Counted from the stretch's first letter, positions 37,625-46,768 are shown. The stretch is 64,000 nt of DNA from Sphingomonas sp. (GCA_017304655.1 JAFKLY010000007.1:155493-219492); one strand, 5' to 3'. A program made the numbers and translations. Notes: generated from the letters alone by a model not told the origin.

Positions 37625-38188
37625 CTACAGGGTGCGCACCAGCTTGACCGGCAGGCCGATCCAGGCCGGATCGGCAACCACTTGCTGGCGCGTGCCGATA
37701 CCGAGCGGCAGCAGGTGGATCATCGTGCTGTCGCGGCCGATAAGGCGGCCGAAGAGGAAGCGTCCGGCCGGGCGAGGCACGAGCACGTCGCGGTTGAGGG
37801 CGTCGGTGAAGCGTTCGGGCGGCAGCGGCTCGCACCACAGTTCGTCGCCGGCGCGATAGTCGCCCAGCGCGGCCGTCATGCGAATGCCGAGCGCGCCCTT
37901 GGGCATGGTCGGCGGAATCAGCGAGAGGGGGCGGCTCGGCGCGCCTGCGCCATCCGGGCCAACCAGCGCCGCGACTGGGATTTTCTCACTGTCGGGGAGG
38001 TCGACCAGATCGCTGGCCTGCACGCCGAGCGCGGTCGCGATCCGGTTGAGCCATTTGACCGATACGGTTCGCGTCCCTGTCTCCAGCCGGCCAATCGTCT
38101 GGGCGGTGGTCGGCGGTTCGCAGCGGGCGGCGACTTCCTCCAGCGTCAGGCCCCGGGCCTTGCGGACTTCGCGGATGCGCGTGATCAT
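37625..38188 (-). CDS. XRE-family transcriptional regulator
   Basis: A 187-residue regulator with an N-terminal helix-turn-helix (residues 3-58: REVRKARGLTLEEVAARC and TIGRLETGTRTVSVKWLNRIATALG). The C-terminal half (LWCEPLPPERFTDALNRDVLVP, then GRFLFGRLIGRDSTMIHLLP) resembles the beta-rich S24/LexA-type domain of phage-like repressors, though the catalytic Ser-Lys pair is not evident. The ATG at 38188 follows GAGAGGA. Divergent from the DUF6456 gene; no phage genes are nearby. Confidence 0.8.
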   Translation of the reverse strand: MITRIREVRKARGLTLEEVAARCEPPTTAQTIGRLETGTRTVSVKWLNRIATALGVQASDLVDLPDSEKIPVAALVGPDGAGAPSRPLSLIPPTMPKGALGIRMTAALGDYRAGDELWCEPLPPERFTDALNRDVLVPRPAGRFLFGRLIGRDSTMIHLLPLGIGTRQQVVADPAWIGLPVKLVRTL

Positions 38189-38280
38189 GCCAATCCTCTC
38201 CCTGCTAACCGGATGGGTTCGCTCTGTCCTACATTTATCGCCACATGGCAATGGCCTTGCGACTCAAGCGGGGAGACGCG

Positions 38281-38790
38281 ATGATGGCGGCAACGGCAGG
38301 AGGACGGGTGCGCAAAGGCGCAGGGGCGAAAAGCGAGCGCTATGCCGAGCAGATTGTGGAGGGGCCGGACGGCAAGCCGCAAAGGGTGTTGATCCATCTG
38401 GGCGAATCCCCGGTGAGCTGGCTCTTCTCTCGCAAGATGCTTTCGCGCCGTCAGCTGGAGGCAGCCGAGGCGATCCGGCGGGACTGGGAGCGGGCGGCGC
38501 TGGGCGCGCGCGTGACCATGAACTGGGATGTGGCGGGGGCGCCCTCGCGCGGTCGGCGCGCGCCGGCGGCCGGTCTGGCGCACAGCCAAGGGGAGATAGC
38601 CGCGCGCGAACGCCTCCATGCGGCGCTGGCCGCTGCCGGTCCGGGCCTCTCCGATATTCTCTGGCGTGTCGCTTGTGCCTGCGAGAGCATCGGCGCGGCC
38701 GAACAGGCGCTCGATTGGCCGGTGCGAGCCGGCAAGCTGGTCCTCGGGTTCGCGCTGGATCGCGTCGCGGACTATTATCGCCTGCGATGA
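38281..38790 (+). CDS. DUF6456 domain-containing protein
   Basis: A 169-residue cytoplasmic protein. The segment SPVSWLFSRKMLSRRQLEAAEAIRRDWERAALGARVTMNWD at about 46-86 matches the DUF6456 pattern known mainly from alphaproteobacteria; a helical C-terminal part follows (RERLHAALAAAGPGLSDILWRVAC). Function unknown; proteins of this type occur beside DNA-binding regulators. The ATG at 38281 follows GGGGAG. It is divergent from the XRE regulator, 92 bases apart, so the regulator could control both. Confidence 0.7.
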   Translation: MMAATAGGRVRKGAGAKSERYAEQIVEGPDGKPQRVLIHLGESPVSWLFSRKMLSRRQLEAAEAIRRDWERAALGARVTMNWDVAGAPSRGRRAPAAGLAHSQGEIAARERLHAALAAAGPGLSDILWRVACACESIGAAEQALDWPVRAGKLVLGFALDRVADYYRLR

Positions 38791-38930
38791 GCGGCGCGCA
38801 GGGCGCCTGAAAGTCGGATCGTCACGGGCGCGGTGCCACATTACTGTCTCGAACCGGTGAAATGAGGCGGGATCGCCGGGCAGGGCAGGGGCCGTGCCAT
38901 TCGGCGACGGCAAAAGGGCATGTGCGTATC

Positions 38931-40046
38931 ATGACAGACGGGATGAGCCGCCGGCAGGCATTGGGACTGGGTAGCGCGCTCGCGATTGCCGCATCGGCAC
39001 CTCGCAGAGTGCGCGCGCAGGCGCCTGCCCGGCCCAAGCCGCTGGTCTTCGCGCATCGCGGCTGCTCGGCCCGGCGCCCGGAACATACGCTGGCCGCTTA
39101 TGCCAAGGCGATCGCGGATGGCGCGGATTATATCGAGCCCGACCTTGTCATCACGAAGGACGGCGTGCTGATCGTGCGCCACGAAAACAATATCGCGGAG
39201 ACGACGGACGTTGCGGGCCGGCCCGAGTTCGCGGGGCGCAAGACCGTGAAGACCATCGACGGGCAGGCGCAGACGGGCTGGTTCACCGAGGACTTCACGC
39301 TGGCCGAGCTCAAGACCCTGCGTGCGATCGAGCGGCTGGGCCCGGTGCGGCCGGAGAGTCAGGGCTACGATCGGCAGTTCCAGCTCGTCACGCTCGATGA
39401 AGTGATCGACTTCACCGCGGCCGAGGCCGCCGCGCGCGGGCGCAGCATCGGCCTCGTGCCGGAGATCAAGCATTCCACCTATTTCGCCGGCATTGGCCTG
39501 CCGCTGGAGGACCGGCTGCTCGCCACGCTCGGCGCGCATGACTACACGCTGCGTCATCCGGTCGAGATACAGTCCTTCGAGACGGCGAACCTGCGTTATT
39601 TGCGCGGACGCATCGGCCGCAGCGCCAACATCGCGCTCATGCAGTTGCTCGACGAGCCCTCCGTCGTCCCGGCGGATGTCGCCGCTGCCGGCGGGCGCAC
39701 CACCTGCGCGCAGATGGCGACGCCGGCCGGGCTGCGCGCCATCGCGGCCTATGCGGATACCGTCTCGCCCTGGACGCGCATGCTGATCCCGCTCGATGCC
39801 GCCGGGCGGCTGGGCAAGCCGACGAGCATCGTCGCTGATGCCCATGCAGCGGGTCTGAAAGTCAGGGCTTATACTTTCCGGCCGGAAAATCGCTTCCTCC
39901 CGGCCGATTATCGGGATGGCGCGGGGGAGAATGCCCGCAACGAGGCAGGGTCCGTGGCGGAGATCCGTCGTTATCTGGCGCTCGGGCTGGATGGGTTCTT
40001 CACCGACGATCCGGCATTGGGCCGCCGCGCGGTCGATGGCGATTGA
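38931..40046 (+). CDS. glpQ: Glycerophosphodiester phosphodiesterase, Tat-exported
   Basis: Hydrolyses glycerophosphodiesters to glycerol-3-phosphate in the periplasm. MSRRQALGLG is a twin-arginine signal that begins a hydrophobic stretch, cut near RVRAQA. The catalytic GDPD motifs are FAHRGCSARRPEHTLAAY and DYIEPDLVITKDGVLIVRHE, with LVPEIKHST and the final TDDPALGRR. The ATG at 38931 is a cautious choice; ATG 38943 also fits. The total length of about 371 residues is typical of periplasmic GlpQ. Confidence 0.92.
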   Translation: MTDGMSRRQALGLGSALAIAASAPRRVRAQAPARPKPLVFAHRGCSARRPEHTLAAYAKAIADGADYIEPDLVITKDGVLIVRHENNIAETTDVAGRPEFAGRKTVKTIDGQAQTGWFTEDFTLAELKTLRAIERLGPVRPESQGYDRQFQLVTLDEVIDFTAAEAAARGRSIGLVPEIKHSTYFAGIGLPLEDRLLATLGAHDYTLRHPVEIQSFETANLRYLRGRIGRSANIALMQLLDEPSVVPADVAAAGGRTTCAQMATPAGLRAIAAYADTVSPWTRMLIPLDAAGRLGKPTSIVADAHAAGLKVRAYTFRPENRFLPADYRDGAGENARNEAGSVAEIRRYLALGLDGFFTDDPALGRRAVDGD

Positions 40047-40192
40047 GCGGGCAGGAGGCCGGCGCCATCAAGATGGCCGGATTGTCGCCTGACGTCGCCC
40101 ATGTGTCGCTCGCCCTCTTGCGGCGCGCGCCAGCCGGGTCTAGGGCCTGCCGCATCACTCTCCAGCCCAGTCATGAAAGAGGACCTGGCCCC

Positions 40193-40426
40193 ATGAAAGC
40201 CCGCGTGTTCGTCACCTTGAAAACCGGCGTGCTCGATCCGCAGGGCAAGGCGATCCAGCATGCGCTCGAAGGACTGGGCTTTGGCGGCGTCAATGATGTG
40301 CGCGCCGGCAAGCTGATCGAGCTCGATCTGGCCGATGGCACCAGCGAGGCGGACATCGACGCGATGTGCAAGAAGCTGCTCGCCAATACGGTGATCGAGA
40401 ATTACCGCATCGAGGCCGTTGGCTGA
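40193..40426 (+). CDS. purS: Phosphoribosylformylglycinamidine synthase subunit PurS
   Basis: The small subunit of the three-part FGAM synthase. A 77-residue protein starting MKARVFVTLKTGVLDPQGKA, with KLIELDL and the YRIEAVG end; all typical PurS. The ATG at 40193 follows GAGGA. It is followed by purQ after 17 bases; purL is not in the window. Confidence 0.95.
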   Translation: MKARVFVTLKTGVLDPQGKAIQHALEGLGFGGVNDVRAGKLIELDLADGTSEADIDAMCKKLLANTVIENYRIEAVG

Positions 40427-40443
40427 CATAGGGAGTGCCCGCG

Positions 40444-41118
40444 ATGAAAAGCGCCGTCATCGTCTTCCCCGGATCAAACTGTGACCGCGACCTGGCCGTC
40501 GCGTTCGAGGCCGTGAGCGGCGTCAAGCCGATCATGGTCTGGCATCGCGAGACGGAACTGCCCGAGGGTCTGGACCTGATCGGCGTGCCTGGCGGCTTCT
40601 CTTATGGCGATTATCTGCGCTCCGGCGCCATGGCCGCGCGCTCGCCGGTGATGCAGGCCGTCGCACAGGCCGCCGCGCAGGGCCGCTTTGTCCTTGGCAT
40701 CTGCAACGGCTTCCAGGTGCTCACCGAGACGGGCCTGCTACCGGGCGCGCTCATGCGCAATGCCGGCACGCATTTCGTATGCCGCGATGTGGCGCTGACG
40801 GTGGAAAACAGTCAGAGCGCGTTCACCAGTCGCTATGACGCTGGTGAGAAGATCACCGTGCCGGTCGCGCACCATGATGGCAATTATTTCGCGGATGCCG
40901 CGACGCTCGATCGGCTTGAGGGCGATGGGCGCGTAGCCTTCCGCTATGGCGAGCGCGTCAATGGCTCCGCGCGCGATATCGCCGGCATTCTCAATGATGC
41001 CGGTAATGTGCTGGGCATGATGCCGCACCCCGAGCGGGTGATCGAGAAAGCACATGGCAGCACGGACGGGCGCCGCCTGTTCGAGGGGCTGACCGAAAGC
41101 CTGCTCGCCCGCGTCTGA
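40444..41118 (+). CDS. purQ: Phosphoribosylformylglycinamidine synthase subunit PurQ (glutaminase)
   Basis: Class I glutamine amidotransferase that feeds ammonia to PurL. The nucleophile is Cys87 in LGICNGFQ, and the catalytic His-Glu lies in [16 protein letters not shown] at residues 9-16 is specific to PurQ. The 224 residues from the ATG at 40444 are normal; GGGAG is upstream. Confidence 0.97.
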   Translation: MKSAVIVFPGSNCDRDLAVAFEAVSGVKPIMVWHRETELPEGLDLIGVPGGFSYGDYLRSGAMAARSPVMQAVAQAAAQGRFVLGICNGFQVLTETGLLPGALMRNAGTHFVCRDVALTVENSQSAFTSRYDAGEKITVPVAHHDGNYFADAATLDRLEGDGRVAFRYGERVNGSARDIAGILNDAGNVLGMMPHPERVIEKAHGSTDGRRLFEGLTESLLARV

Positions 41119-41144
41119 ACCCGGCAGGGTCATCAAACGAAGCG

Positions 41145-41163
41145 GTCCGGAAACAATCCGGAC
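41145..41163 (+). terminator. Possible hairpin after purQ
   Basis: A perfect 6-bp inverted repeat GTCCGG/CCGGAC with a 7-base loop lies 26 bases after the purQ stop. It is not followed by a long T run, so it is at best a weak terminator. Confidence 0.4.
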
Positions 41164-41263
41164 AAAGGGCCTTCTTATTCGAGGGTTGCCTTTTATTTGT
41201 GCATTCCGGTTCGGAATTGCTCAAAAAATAGGCAGTCAATGTCGAACCAGAAGGAGACCCAGG

Positions 41264-41695
41264 ATGCTCATGTTCGTTGCCGCTGCCATGCTTGGCGCCA
41301 CGCAACCCGCCGTGCACGAGGCGACGCTGGAGCATCGCGGGGCGGCCTATCAGCTCAGCTATCGCCCGCATGTGAGCACGCAGATGCGGACTATCGGTCA
41401 GTCGGTCGGCTCGCGCCCGAGCACCGAGCGCTGCCGGTGGACGGCCACGGTGGCGCTGGAGCGGGAAATCCGCCGCGCCAGCGATGGCGAGCGCCTGACG
41501 AAGCGCGTGCCGGGCGACGCGCATGTGATCGAGGGACAGCGTCCCGGCTCTTGCCGACAGGTCGGTCAAGCCGTCGAGGCGGAGATTGCCAGCCGTGTCG
41601 AGCGTGCGCAGGATGCCGTGCTGGCCATGGCGCAGGCTGATCGGCCGGCTGTGATCGCGGACATCGACGCGGCCCATGCGCTCGCGCTGAACTGA
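41264..41695 (+). CDS. Hypothetical secreted protein
   Basis: A 143-residue protein with a short hydrophobic N-terminus (MLMFVAAAMLGATQPAV) that could be a signal peptide, two cysteines (in ERCRWT and GSCRQ) that could form a disulfide, and no recognised domain. The ATG follows AAGGAGACC. It is six bases upstream of the TorF-like gene and probably co-transcribed with it. Confidence 0.65.
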   Translation: MLMFVAAAMLGATQPAVHEATLEHRGAAYQLSYRPHVSTQMRTIGQSVGSRPSTERCRWTATVALEREIRRASDGERLTKRVPGDAHVIEGQRPGSCRQVGQAVEAEIASRVERAQDAVLAMAQADRPAVIADIDAAHALALN

Positions 41696-41701
41696 GCAGC
41701 C

Positions 41702-42454
41702 ATGACCGGGAGCAGCGTACGAGCGCGGCCTATCCGCGCGGCCGGCATGCTGCTCCTCGCGGCCATGCCGGCCATCGCACAGGCCGGGCCGGGGGGCGAT
41801 CTCAGTTTGGAGGCGAGCAGCGACCAGCGCCGACGCGGCTTGAGCTGGAGCGACGGCCGGCAGACCATCGAAGCCGGGGTGAGCGTTCCGCTTGCCGGTG
41901 CGTTCGATCTGGGCCTCACCGCCAGCCCTCTGCGCGGCAGCGCACGCCATGGCGGCGCGGACGGTGTGGCGGACCTCTCGTTGCGTTATCGGCACGATCT
42001 TGGTCTGCTGAGCCTCTCCGCCGGCGCGACCGGTCATGTCTTCGCCGGTGCCTCGGAGCTGAGCTATGCCGAACTGGACGCGCGGCTTGGCTTCAGTCTC
42101 GGTCCGGCCCGGCTGAGCGCGGGCACGGCCTATGCCCCCCCGCAAAGTGCCATCGGCGGCGATAATCTTTATCTGCATGCCGGTTTCGACATCGGCGTGC
42201 CCGGAACGCCGCTCAGCCTTTACGGCCATGTCGGCCACTCGTCAGGGCGTGTCGATGATCCGGTCCGCGCCACGCGTCTGCGGCCCGAGAACCAGTATCG
42301 CGATCATGCAGTCGGCATGGACTATGCCATGGGGGCGCTGACCGCCGGCTTGCGCTACACCGACACCAGTATCACGCGTACCGATCCCGCCGCGCCGTTC
42401 ATGGACCGTCACGTCGGCGCGCGGCTGACCGGTTCGCTGCGGTTCGCCTTCTGA
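41702..42454 (+). CDS. TorF-like putative outer-membrane beta-barrel protein
   Basis: A 250-residue protein with a signal peptide (about 1-28, ending AIAQA), alternating hydrophobic residues throughout and a C-terminal phenylalanine (SLRFAF), the outer-membrane insertion signal. LSLEASSDQRRRGLSWSDGRQ at the start of the mature part is the typical opening of TorF-family proteins. Function is unknown; small porin or adhesion role is possible. Confidence 0.7.
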   Translation: MTGSSVRARPIRAAGMLLLAAMPAIAQAGPGGDLSLEASSDQRRRGLSWSDGRQTIEAGVSVPLAGAFDLGLTASPLRGSARHGGADGVADLSLRYRHDLGLLSLSAGATGHVFAGASELSYAELDARLGFSLGPARLSAGTAYAPPQSAIGGDNLYLHAGFDIGVPGTPLSLYGHVGHSSGRVDDPVRATRLRPENQYRDHAVGMDYAMGALTAGLRYTDTSITRTDPAAPFMDRHVGARLTGSLRFAF

Positions 42455-42518
42455 CCAAGTCGGCGGAGCTTTCAAATGGCGAGGGGAGGCTGGCCCAGCG
42501 CTTTCTCCCGCCATCGTC

Positions 42519-42538
42519 ATTCCCGCGCACGCGGGAAT
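42519..42538. repeat. REP-like palindrome
   Basis: ATTCCCGCG and CGCGGGAAT separated by two bases, preceded by CGTC. Short palindromes of this kind are scattered in many proteobacterial intergenic regions. Confidence 0.6.
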
Positions 42539-42705
42539 CGAGTCACGCGAGCGGCTTGAAACCAAGACGATGGGGAGAATGGGCCAGGCCGGACTGGCTT
42601 GCTCGCACCAGATGAGTCTCCTCCCTCAGGCGCTTCACCGTGGTTCCCTCCAGCCGTGCTGTCCGAAGCGATGAGATGAAGATCGGGATCGATGTCGCGC
42701 TGTAT

Positions 42706-42963
42706 CGCTTTTCCCTGTCCTACACCCCCGCCGCTATGGCAGCCCGCTCGTCAGCTCGCTCCTGGGTAAAACAGAGAGATGAGAACACAATGCGGCTCAT
42801 TCTCATTCGAGGCTTCTCCACCGTCTGGCCAGGCCGTCCTGGCTCGCCGGGACAGCGGCTGGCGTCCGCCTCGTCCGGTCGCCGCGAAAGGTGAGGGAAA
42901 CGGAAGTTCACGCCCCCGTGTCGTGAACTTCGTGAACTTCCAGCGTCGCGCGCGCTGTTGGAC
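42706..42963 (-). repeat. Dispersed ~250-bp repeat, copy A (inverted relative to copy B)
   Basis: Aligns by eye with the reverse complement of 48373-48622: near-identical at the ends (GTCCTACACCCCC... and ...GTGAACTTCGTGAACTTCC, GCGCGCGCTGTTGGAC), with a conserved centre (GCCGGGACAG). A perfect 11-bp stem, GGAAGTTCACG (42902-42912) with CGTGAACTTCC (42931-42941), lies near one end. The strand given is that of the ORF it contains. Confidence 0.8.
42720..42911 (-). CDS. Small ORF conserved in the dispersed repeat, copy A (63 codons)
   Basis: A GTG-started frame whose product begins MNFRFPHLSR and ends RAAIAAGV. The copy in repeat B begins MNFRFSQLSR and ends RAAMAEGV. Between the copies several differences fall in third codon positions (CGT/CGC, TCG/TCT, CGG/CGC), start and stop are in the same place, and the lengths differ by two codons. 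This hints that the frame is translated, but two copies cannot prove it. The start codon lies inside the 11-bp stem of the repeat. Function unknown. Confidence 0.35.
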   Translation of the reverse strand: MNFRFPHLSRRPDEADASRCPGEPGRPGQTVEKPRMRMSRIVFSSLCFTQERADERAAIAAGV

Positions 42964-43004
42964 CAGCCCGCCTGGAGTGCGATTTTCAGCGACGGCCTGC
43001 CGCC

Positions 43005-45815
43005 TCAGGGCTTGATCCCGTAGCGCGCGTAGATCTGGTCGATGCGCGGCTGGATGCGCCGGGCGATCGCCAGCTCCGCCGCGCTCTCGCTCTTGCGGTC
43101 CAGCCGGGCGAGGATGACGCCGCGCATGAAGCGGCTCTCGGCCATGCTGGGGATTGCGTTGATCACGGCGTCGAGGTCGCGCATCGCGTCGTCATAGCGG
43201 CCGAGCCGGTAGGATACGAGCGCGCGGCTGTCGAGAATGGCGTAGGGATTGGAGCTCAGCTCCAGCGCCGAGGTGCAGTCCTTGGCGGCACTGTCGAGCT
43301 GGAGCTGGCGGGTTCCCTTGATCCAGCAACTGAGGTTGAGCAGCGTCGGCATGCCCGGTTTCTCGGCCATCAGGCCTTGCACCAGCTTGAGCGCTTCGTT
43401 TGCGTCGCCGAACTTGCCGATGAGGTCGGCCTTGGCTTCGCTATAGGTCTGCCGGGTGTCGCCGCCGAGTTCGATGCGCTGGTCGAGCAGCGCCAGCGCG
43501 CTCTTGAGGTCGCCTCGCTCGGAGCGCAGGCTCGCGACACGCAAAACGGCCGGGATCGACGCAGGATCAAGCTGCCGTGCCGCTTCCGCATCCGCGAGTG
43601 CCGCAGCCATGTCGCCCTGTTCCTCATGCAGCGCGGCGCGCAGCAGGTAGAGGTCGAGGTCCGGCTCGAGCGCGATCGCCTTGTCCAGATCCGCAACCGC
43701 GCCCTTGCCGTCGTTGATGGCGCGGCGGAACAGCGCGCGGCTGTGGTAGCCGTCGACCTTGTCCGGGGCCAGGGCGATGGCCTGTGCATAGACGGCTTCC
43801 GCGGCGGCGATCTGGGTGGCGCCGGCCGGGTCCTTGCCGGCCACGTCCCACCGTCGCAGCGCGTTGGCCGGGGCGGTAAGCTGTGGCGCACGCACGCGGG
43901 CGCTCGCCAGCCGGTCGCGCTCCGTGCCGACCGCGCTGGCGGGAATTTCCGCGCCGGTTGAATCGAGGCGTTCGTCGGAGAGCAGCTTGCCGTCGGTAAT
44001 GGTCACCGTCCGGCTCAGGTCATAGCCGGCAATGCGATCGGTCAGGGTCGGCTGGCCATCGAGACGGAAGCCCTTGCCACCATCCGGCAGGCGGATGGTG
44101 GTGCGGATGCGGCGGCCCTCCGGCGAGGGTGTCGCGACCGGGATGGCCGACCAGGCGGCGCGTGCGCGATCGGGGTCGAAGGTGATGGAGGCCAGGCTGC
44201 GATCGAGGCCGCGCTTCATTGCCTTGTCGTCCCAGCGCCACAGCGATCCCTTGACGCCGCGTGCCTTGATGGTGAGCTGCCCCGCCTGCTCGTCCGGCAG
44301 CAGCTCGATGGTGCTGAACTCGGACTCGCCCACCAGCCGGCCCAGGAACTGCGCCAGCACTTCCCGCTGCCGTGTCGCATCGAGCTGGGTGCGCAGCATA
44401 CCGATTTGCATGGCAAGGCCGCCGCGCATGACGAGCGACAGGTCGAAGGCCGCAGGCAGGTCGACGCTGGTGCTCTCGTCGATATCGAGGGTCAGGTCGA
44501 CCGTCGGCCGGCCGTTCTTGTGCGGCGTGATCACCATCAGGTCAGCGCCTTGCGGACGCAGCGGCAGCACGTTGCGGAACGGCGGGGTGTCGTGAATGTC
44601 CTCGATCCGCGCACCAAGGCCGGTGCCGTCGAGCCACAGCGATTCGCCGTTGATGGTGGCGCGCACGAGGATGTGGTTGAACGCGGCAGCGCTGGGCAGG
44701 CGGTTCACCACCATGTCGCCCAGCTGGGTGTGCGCCAGCACCGGTTCGGCCTCGATGCCCATGCCGCGCAGCAGCGCGAGCAGCAGTAGCGTCTTGGCCT
44801 TGCAATCGCCATAGCGCAGCGTCCATGTCTGCTCCGGCGTCTGCGGCACATAATTGCCGCCGTCCATCTGCACGGCCAGATAGCGCACCTTGTCCTGCAC
44901 CAGTTGCAGCGCTTTCTGCGTGCGGCCGAGCGGAGTCGCATCGGCCTTCATGATCGCGTCCATCTCGCTCTGGAGCGCGCTGCCCGGCTTGATCAGCCCC
45001 GCCGTCGCGAACAGCGGCGACATGGTGCGGGAGACGTCCTTCCAGTCGGCGAAGGTGGAGACCTCCAGCAAGGGGAAGTTGCGGAAGCGCCCCGGTGCGT
45101 CATTGGGCATATCCGGCTGCTTGGGGCCGGGGAGCGCGAAGCTGATCTCGGTAAAGTCCTTGCCGCGCACCGGCTTCACGTCGATGCCCTTGGCCGAGAG
45201 CTTCCATTGCGCTTTCGCGCTGTTCTCCCACAGGCTGCGCAGGCGCCCCTGCGCGATATTGGCCGGCGCGGTGATGACCGGGGCGAGCGCCTGCACGTGG
45301 CCGGCCAGCGCCTTGTCCGTACCCGTGGTTGAAAAGCGCAGGCGCAGGATGTCGCCCACGCGCAGCCCTTCCACGGCCATGGTCGCGGTCAGCACGCCCG
45401 TGAGTTCGCGCTGTTCGAGCGATTGCTCGCGGCGCAGCACGGTGAAGGTCTTGCCGCCGGCGAGCAGGTCGATCGTCTCGCCGCCCCGCACGATCGCCAG
45501 TTCGTGGACGATGAGATCGCCCTTGTCGGGCAGCCAGGGCAAGGTGAGGTTGGCGAGCTGGTTCAATTGCTCGGCGGAGGTGATGCGCTGCGCCGTATCG
45601 ACATAGGCCCACAGCTGGCCGCCGGCGATGCGCTGCTGCCCGTCGAAGATGAGCATGGCCGGCGCATTGGCGCCGAGCGTTGCCGGATCGGGCAATTTCG
45701 CCGGGACGACCCAATCGGGCGTCGGCTGGTAAAGCGGTGCTTCCCCCGCGTGGGCTGCACTGGTCAGCAGCCCGGCAAGCAGTGCCACGGCGAAGAAACT
45801 CCGGTTCAAGATCAT
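43005..45815 (-). CDS. DUF3857 / transglutaminase-like / TPR protein, exported
   Basis: A 936-residue protein with a signal peptide (1-23, ending SAAHA). Residues about 50-260 correspond to DUF3857, followed by a transglutaminase-like domain with Cys338 in RYGDCKAK, His in AFNHILVR and Asp in LWLDGTG, so the papain-like triad is intact. The last 300 residues are TPR repeats (for example AVADLDKAIALEPDLDLY). Proteins of this layout are periplasmic or outer-membrane-associated in Gram-negatives; no substrate is known. The promoter side faces the ars operon. Confidence 0.85.
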   Translation of the reverse strand: MILNRSFFAVALLAGLLTSAAHAGEAPLYQPTPDWVVPAKLPDPATLGANAPAMLIFDGQQRIAGGQLWAYVDTAQRITSAEQLNQLANLTLPWLPDKGDLIVHELAIVRGGETIDLLAGGKTFTVLRREQSLEQRELTGVLTATMAVEGLRVGDILRLRFSTTGTDKALAGHVQALAPVITAPANIAQGRLRSLWENSAKAQWKLSAKGIDVKPVRGKDFTEISFALPGPKQPDMPNDAPGRFRNFPLLEVSTFADWKDVSRTMSPLFATAGLIKPGSALQSEMDAIMKADATPLGRTQKALQLVQDKVRYLAVQMDGGNYVPQTPEQTWTLRYGDCKAKTLLLLALLRGMGIEAEPVLAHTQLGDMVVNRLPSAAAFNHILVRATINGESLWLDGTGLGARIEDIHDTPPFRNVLPLRPQGADLMVITPHKNGRPTVDLTLDIDESTSVDLPAAFDLSLVMRGGLAMQIGMLRTQLDATRQREVLAQFLGRLVGESEFSTIELLPDEQAGQLTIKARGVKGSLWRWDDKAMKRGLDRSLASITFDPDRARAAWSAIPVATPSPEGRRIRTTIRLPDGGKGFRLDGQPTLTDRIAGYDLSRTVTITDGKLLSDERLDSTGAEIPASAVGTERDRLASARVRAPQLTAPANALRRWDVAGKDPAGATQIAAAEAVYAQAIALAPDKVDGYHSRALFRRAINDGKGAVADLDKAIALEPDLDLYLLRAALHEEQGDMAAALADAEAARQLDPASIPAVLRVASLRSERGDLKSALALLDQRIELGGDTRQTYSEAKADLIGKFGDANEALKLVQGLMAEKPGMPTLLNLSCWIKGTRQLQLDSAAKDCTSALELSSNPYAILDSRALVSYRLGRYDDAMRDLDAVINAIPSMAESRFMRGVILARLDRKSESAAELAIARRIQPRIDQIYARYGIKP

Positions 45816-45929
45816 ACCCTTCCAATCGGTTCGTGCCAGACGCTACCCCATCGCAGGCAGGGGCTCAATTGGAAGCGCGCGGGTGCAGCGTGCCGAAGCG
45901 GGGCAGGGCGGCAGAATTCGTCTTCCAGA

Positions 45930-45955
45930 ATCGATAGTTCGACGATAATCGAAAT
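45930..45955. promoter_or_regulatory. Likely ArsR operator upstream of arsI
   Basis: The inverted repeat TTCGA-(6)-TCGAA (45938-45942 and 45949-45953), also readable as TCGAT...ATCGA, lies 25 bases upstream of arsI in an AT-rich pocket of a GC-rich region, where an ArsR site is expected. Confidence 0.55.
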
Positions 45956-45977
45956 AATACCGAACCAGGAGACCCGC

Positions 45978-46418
45978 ATGAAGCGCTTGCACTTGCACAT
46001 CAGCGTGCCGGACGTTGGACAGGCCATCGCGTTCTACAGCACGCTCTTCGATGCGCGGCCGGTCGTCGTGAAGGACGATTATGCGAAGTGGATGCTGGAG
46101 GATCCGCGCGTGAACCTCGCCATTTCCTCCCGTGCGCGCGCCACCGGGATCGACCATGTGGGCATCCAGGTGGAGGCACCGGAAGAGCTGGCGGTGCTGG
46201 CGACGCGCCTGAAGACTGCGGGCAACAAGACGTTCGATCAGCACGCGACGACCTGTTGCTATGCCCGCTCGGACAAGAGCTGGGTGACGGACACGGCCGG
46301 GGTGCGCTGGGAGACCTTCTATACCCATGGCGAGGCGACATCCTATGGCGAGGATGAAGTGCTGCCCGACGAGGTCGCTTCCGCTTCGGCCTGTTGTGCG
46401 CCCAAGGCCTGCTGCTGA
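45978..46418 (+). CDS. arsI: ArsI/CadI-type glyoxalase-family carbon-arsenic lyase
   Basis: A 146-residue vicinal-oxygen-chelate protein. ArsI enzymes cleave the C-As bond of trivalent organoarsenicals such as methylarsenite using Fe(II). The As-binding vicinal cysteines are in TTCCYARSDKSWV, metal-ligand candidates are His5 or His7 in MKRLHLHIS, His in GIDHVGIQ and a Glu in RWETFYTHGE; the C-terminus has more cysteines (ACCAPKACC). The ATG follows AGGAG. It leads the operon arsI-arsR-acr3-arsC. A cadmium-inducible CadI role is the alternative annotation. Confidence 0.88.
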   Translation: MKRLHLHISVPDVGQAIAFYSTLFDARPVVVKDDYAKWMLEDPRVNLAISSRARATGIDHVGIQVEAPEELAVLATRLKTAGNKTFDQHATTCCYARSDKSWVTDTAGVRWETFYTHGEATSYGEDEVLPDEVASASACCAPKACC

Positions 46419-46768
46419 TGCTGCTGCCACAAGCCGTCGATGCGCTGTCCGCGCTGGCCCAGGGGCATCGGCTGGCGGTCTTCCGTCTGCTGGTGCGGGC
46501 GGGCGCGGAAGGGTTGCCGGCGGGGGAAATCGCGCGGGAGGTGGGCGTGCGACCCAACACGCTGTCCACGCATCTGACGATCCTTGGTCATGCGGGCCTC
46601 ATCCAGTCCCGGCGAGAGGGGCGCTCGGTCATTTATTGCGCGGATTATGAAGGGATGCGCGCGCTCCTCGGCTTCCTCGTCGCCGATTGCTGCGCGGGAC
46701 GGCCGGAAATCTGCGGACCGCTCGCCGAGGCCGTGCAATGCCGCGCACAAGAGGGGCAGCCGTCATGA
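46418..46768 (+). CDS. arsR: ArsR-family arsenic-responsive repressor
   Basis: A 116-residue winged-helix repressor (helix-turn-helix EIAREVGVRPNTLSTHLTIL, wing RREGRSVIY). Unlike E. coli ArsR it lacks CVCDL in the recognition helix; instead Cys91, Cys92 and Cys99 near the C-terminus (DCCAGRPEIC) form a cluster resembling the As(III) site of the Acidithiobacillus-type ArsR. Its ATG overlaps the arsI stop by one base, and its end overlaps acr3 by four, so it controls its own operon. Confidence 0.92.
   Translation: MLLPQAVDALSALAQGHRLAVFRLLVRAGAEGLPAGEIAREVGVRPNTLSTHLTILGHAGLIQSRREGRSVIYCADYEGMRALLGFLVADCCAGRPEICGPLAEAVQCRAQEGQPS

Larger units (their letters stand above)
42455..43004. other. 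Intergenic region of 550 bases with repeats
   Basis: The interval between the TorF-like gene and the DUF3857 gene holds a REP-like palindrome (42519-42538) and one copy of a ~250-bp dispersed repeat (42706-42963). No other gene is supported. Confidence 0.6.

Noticed and set aside
41145..41163. Strong purQ terminator
   Set aside because: The hairpin is only 6 bp and lacks a T run, so I list it only as a weak candidate.
42519..42963. CRISPR array from the repeated palindromes
   Set aside because: Only single palindromes and one long repeat copy; no regularly spaced direct repeats.
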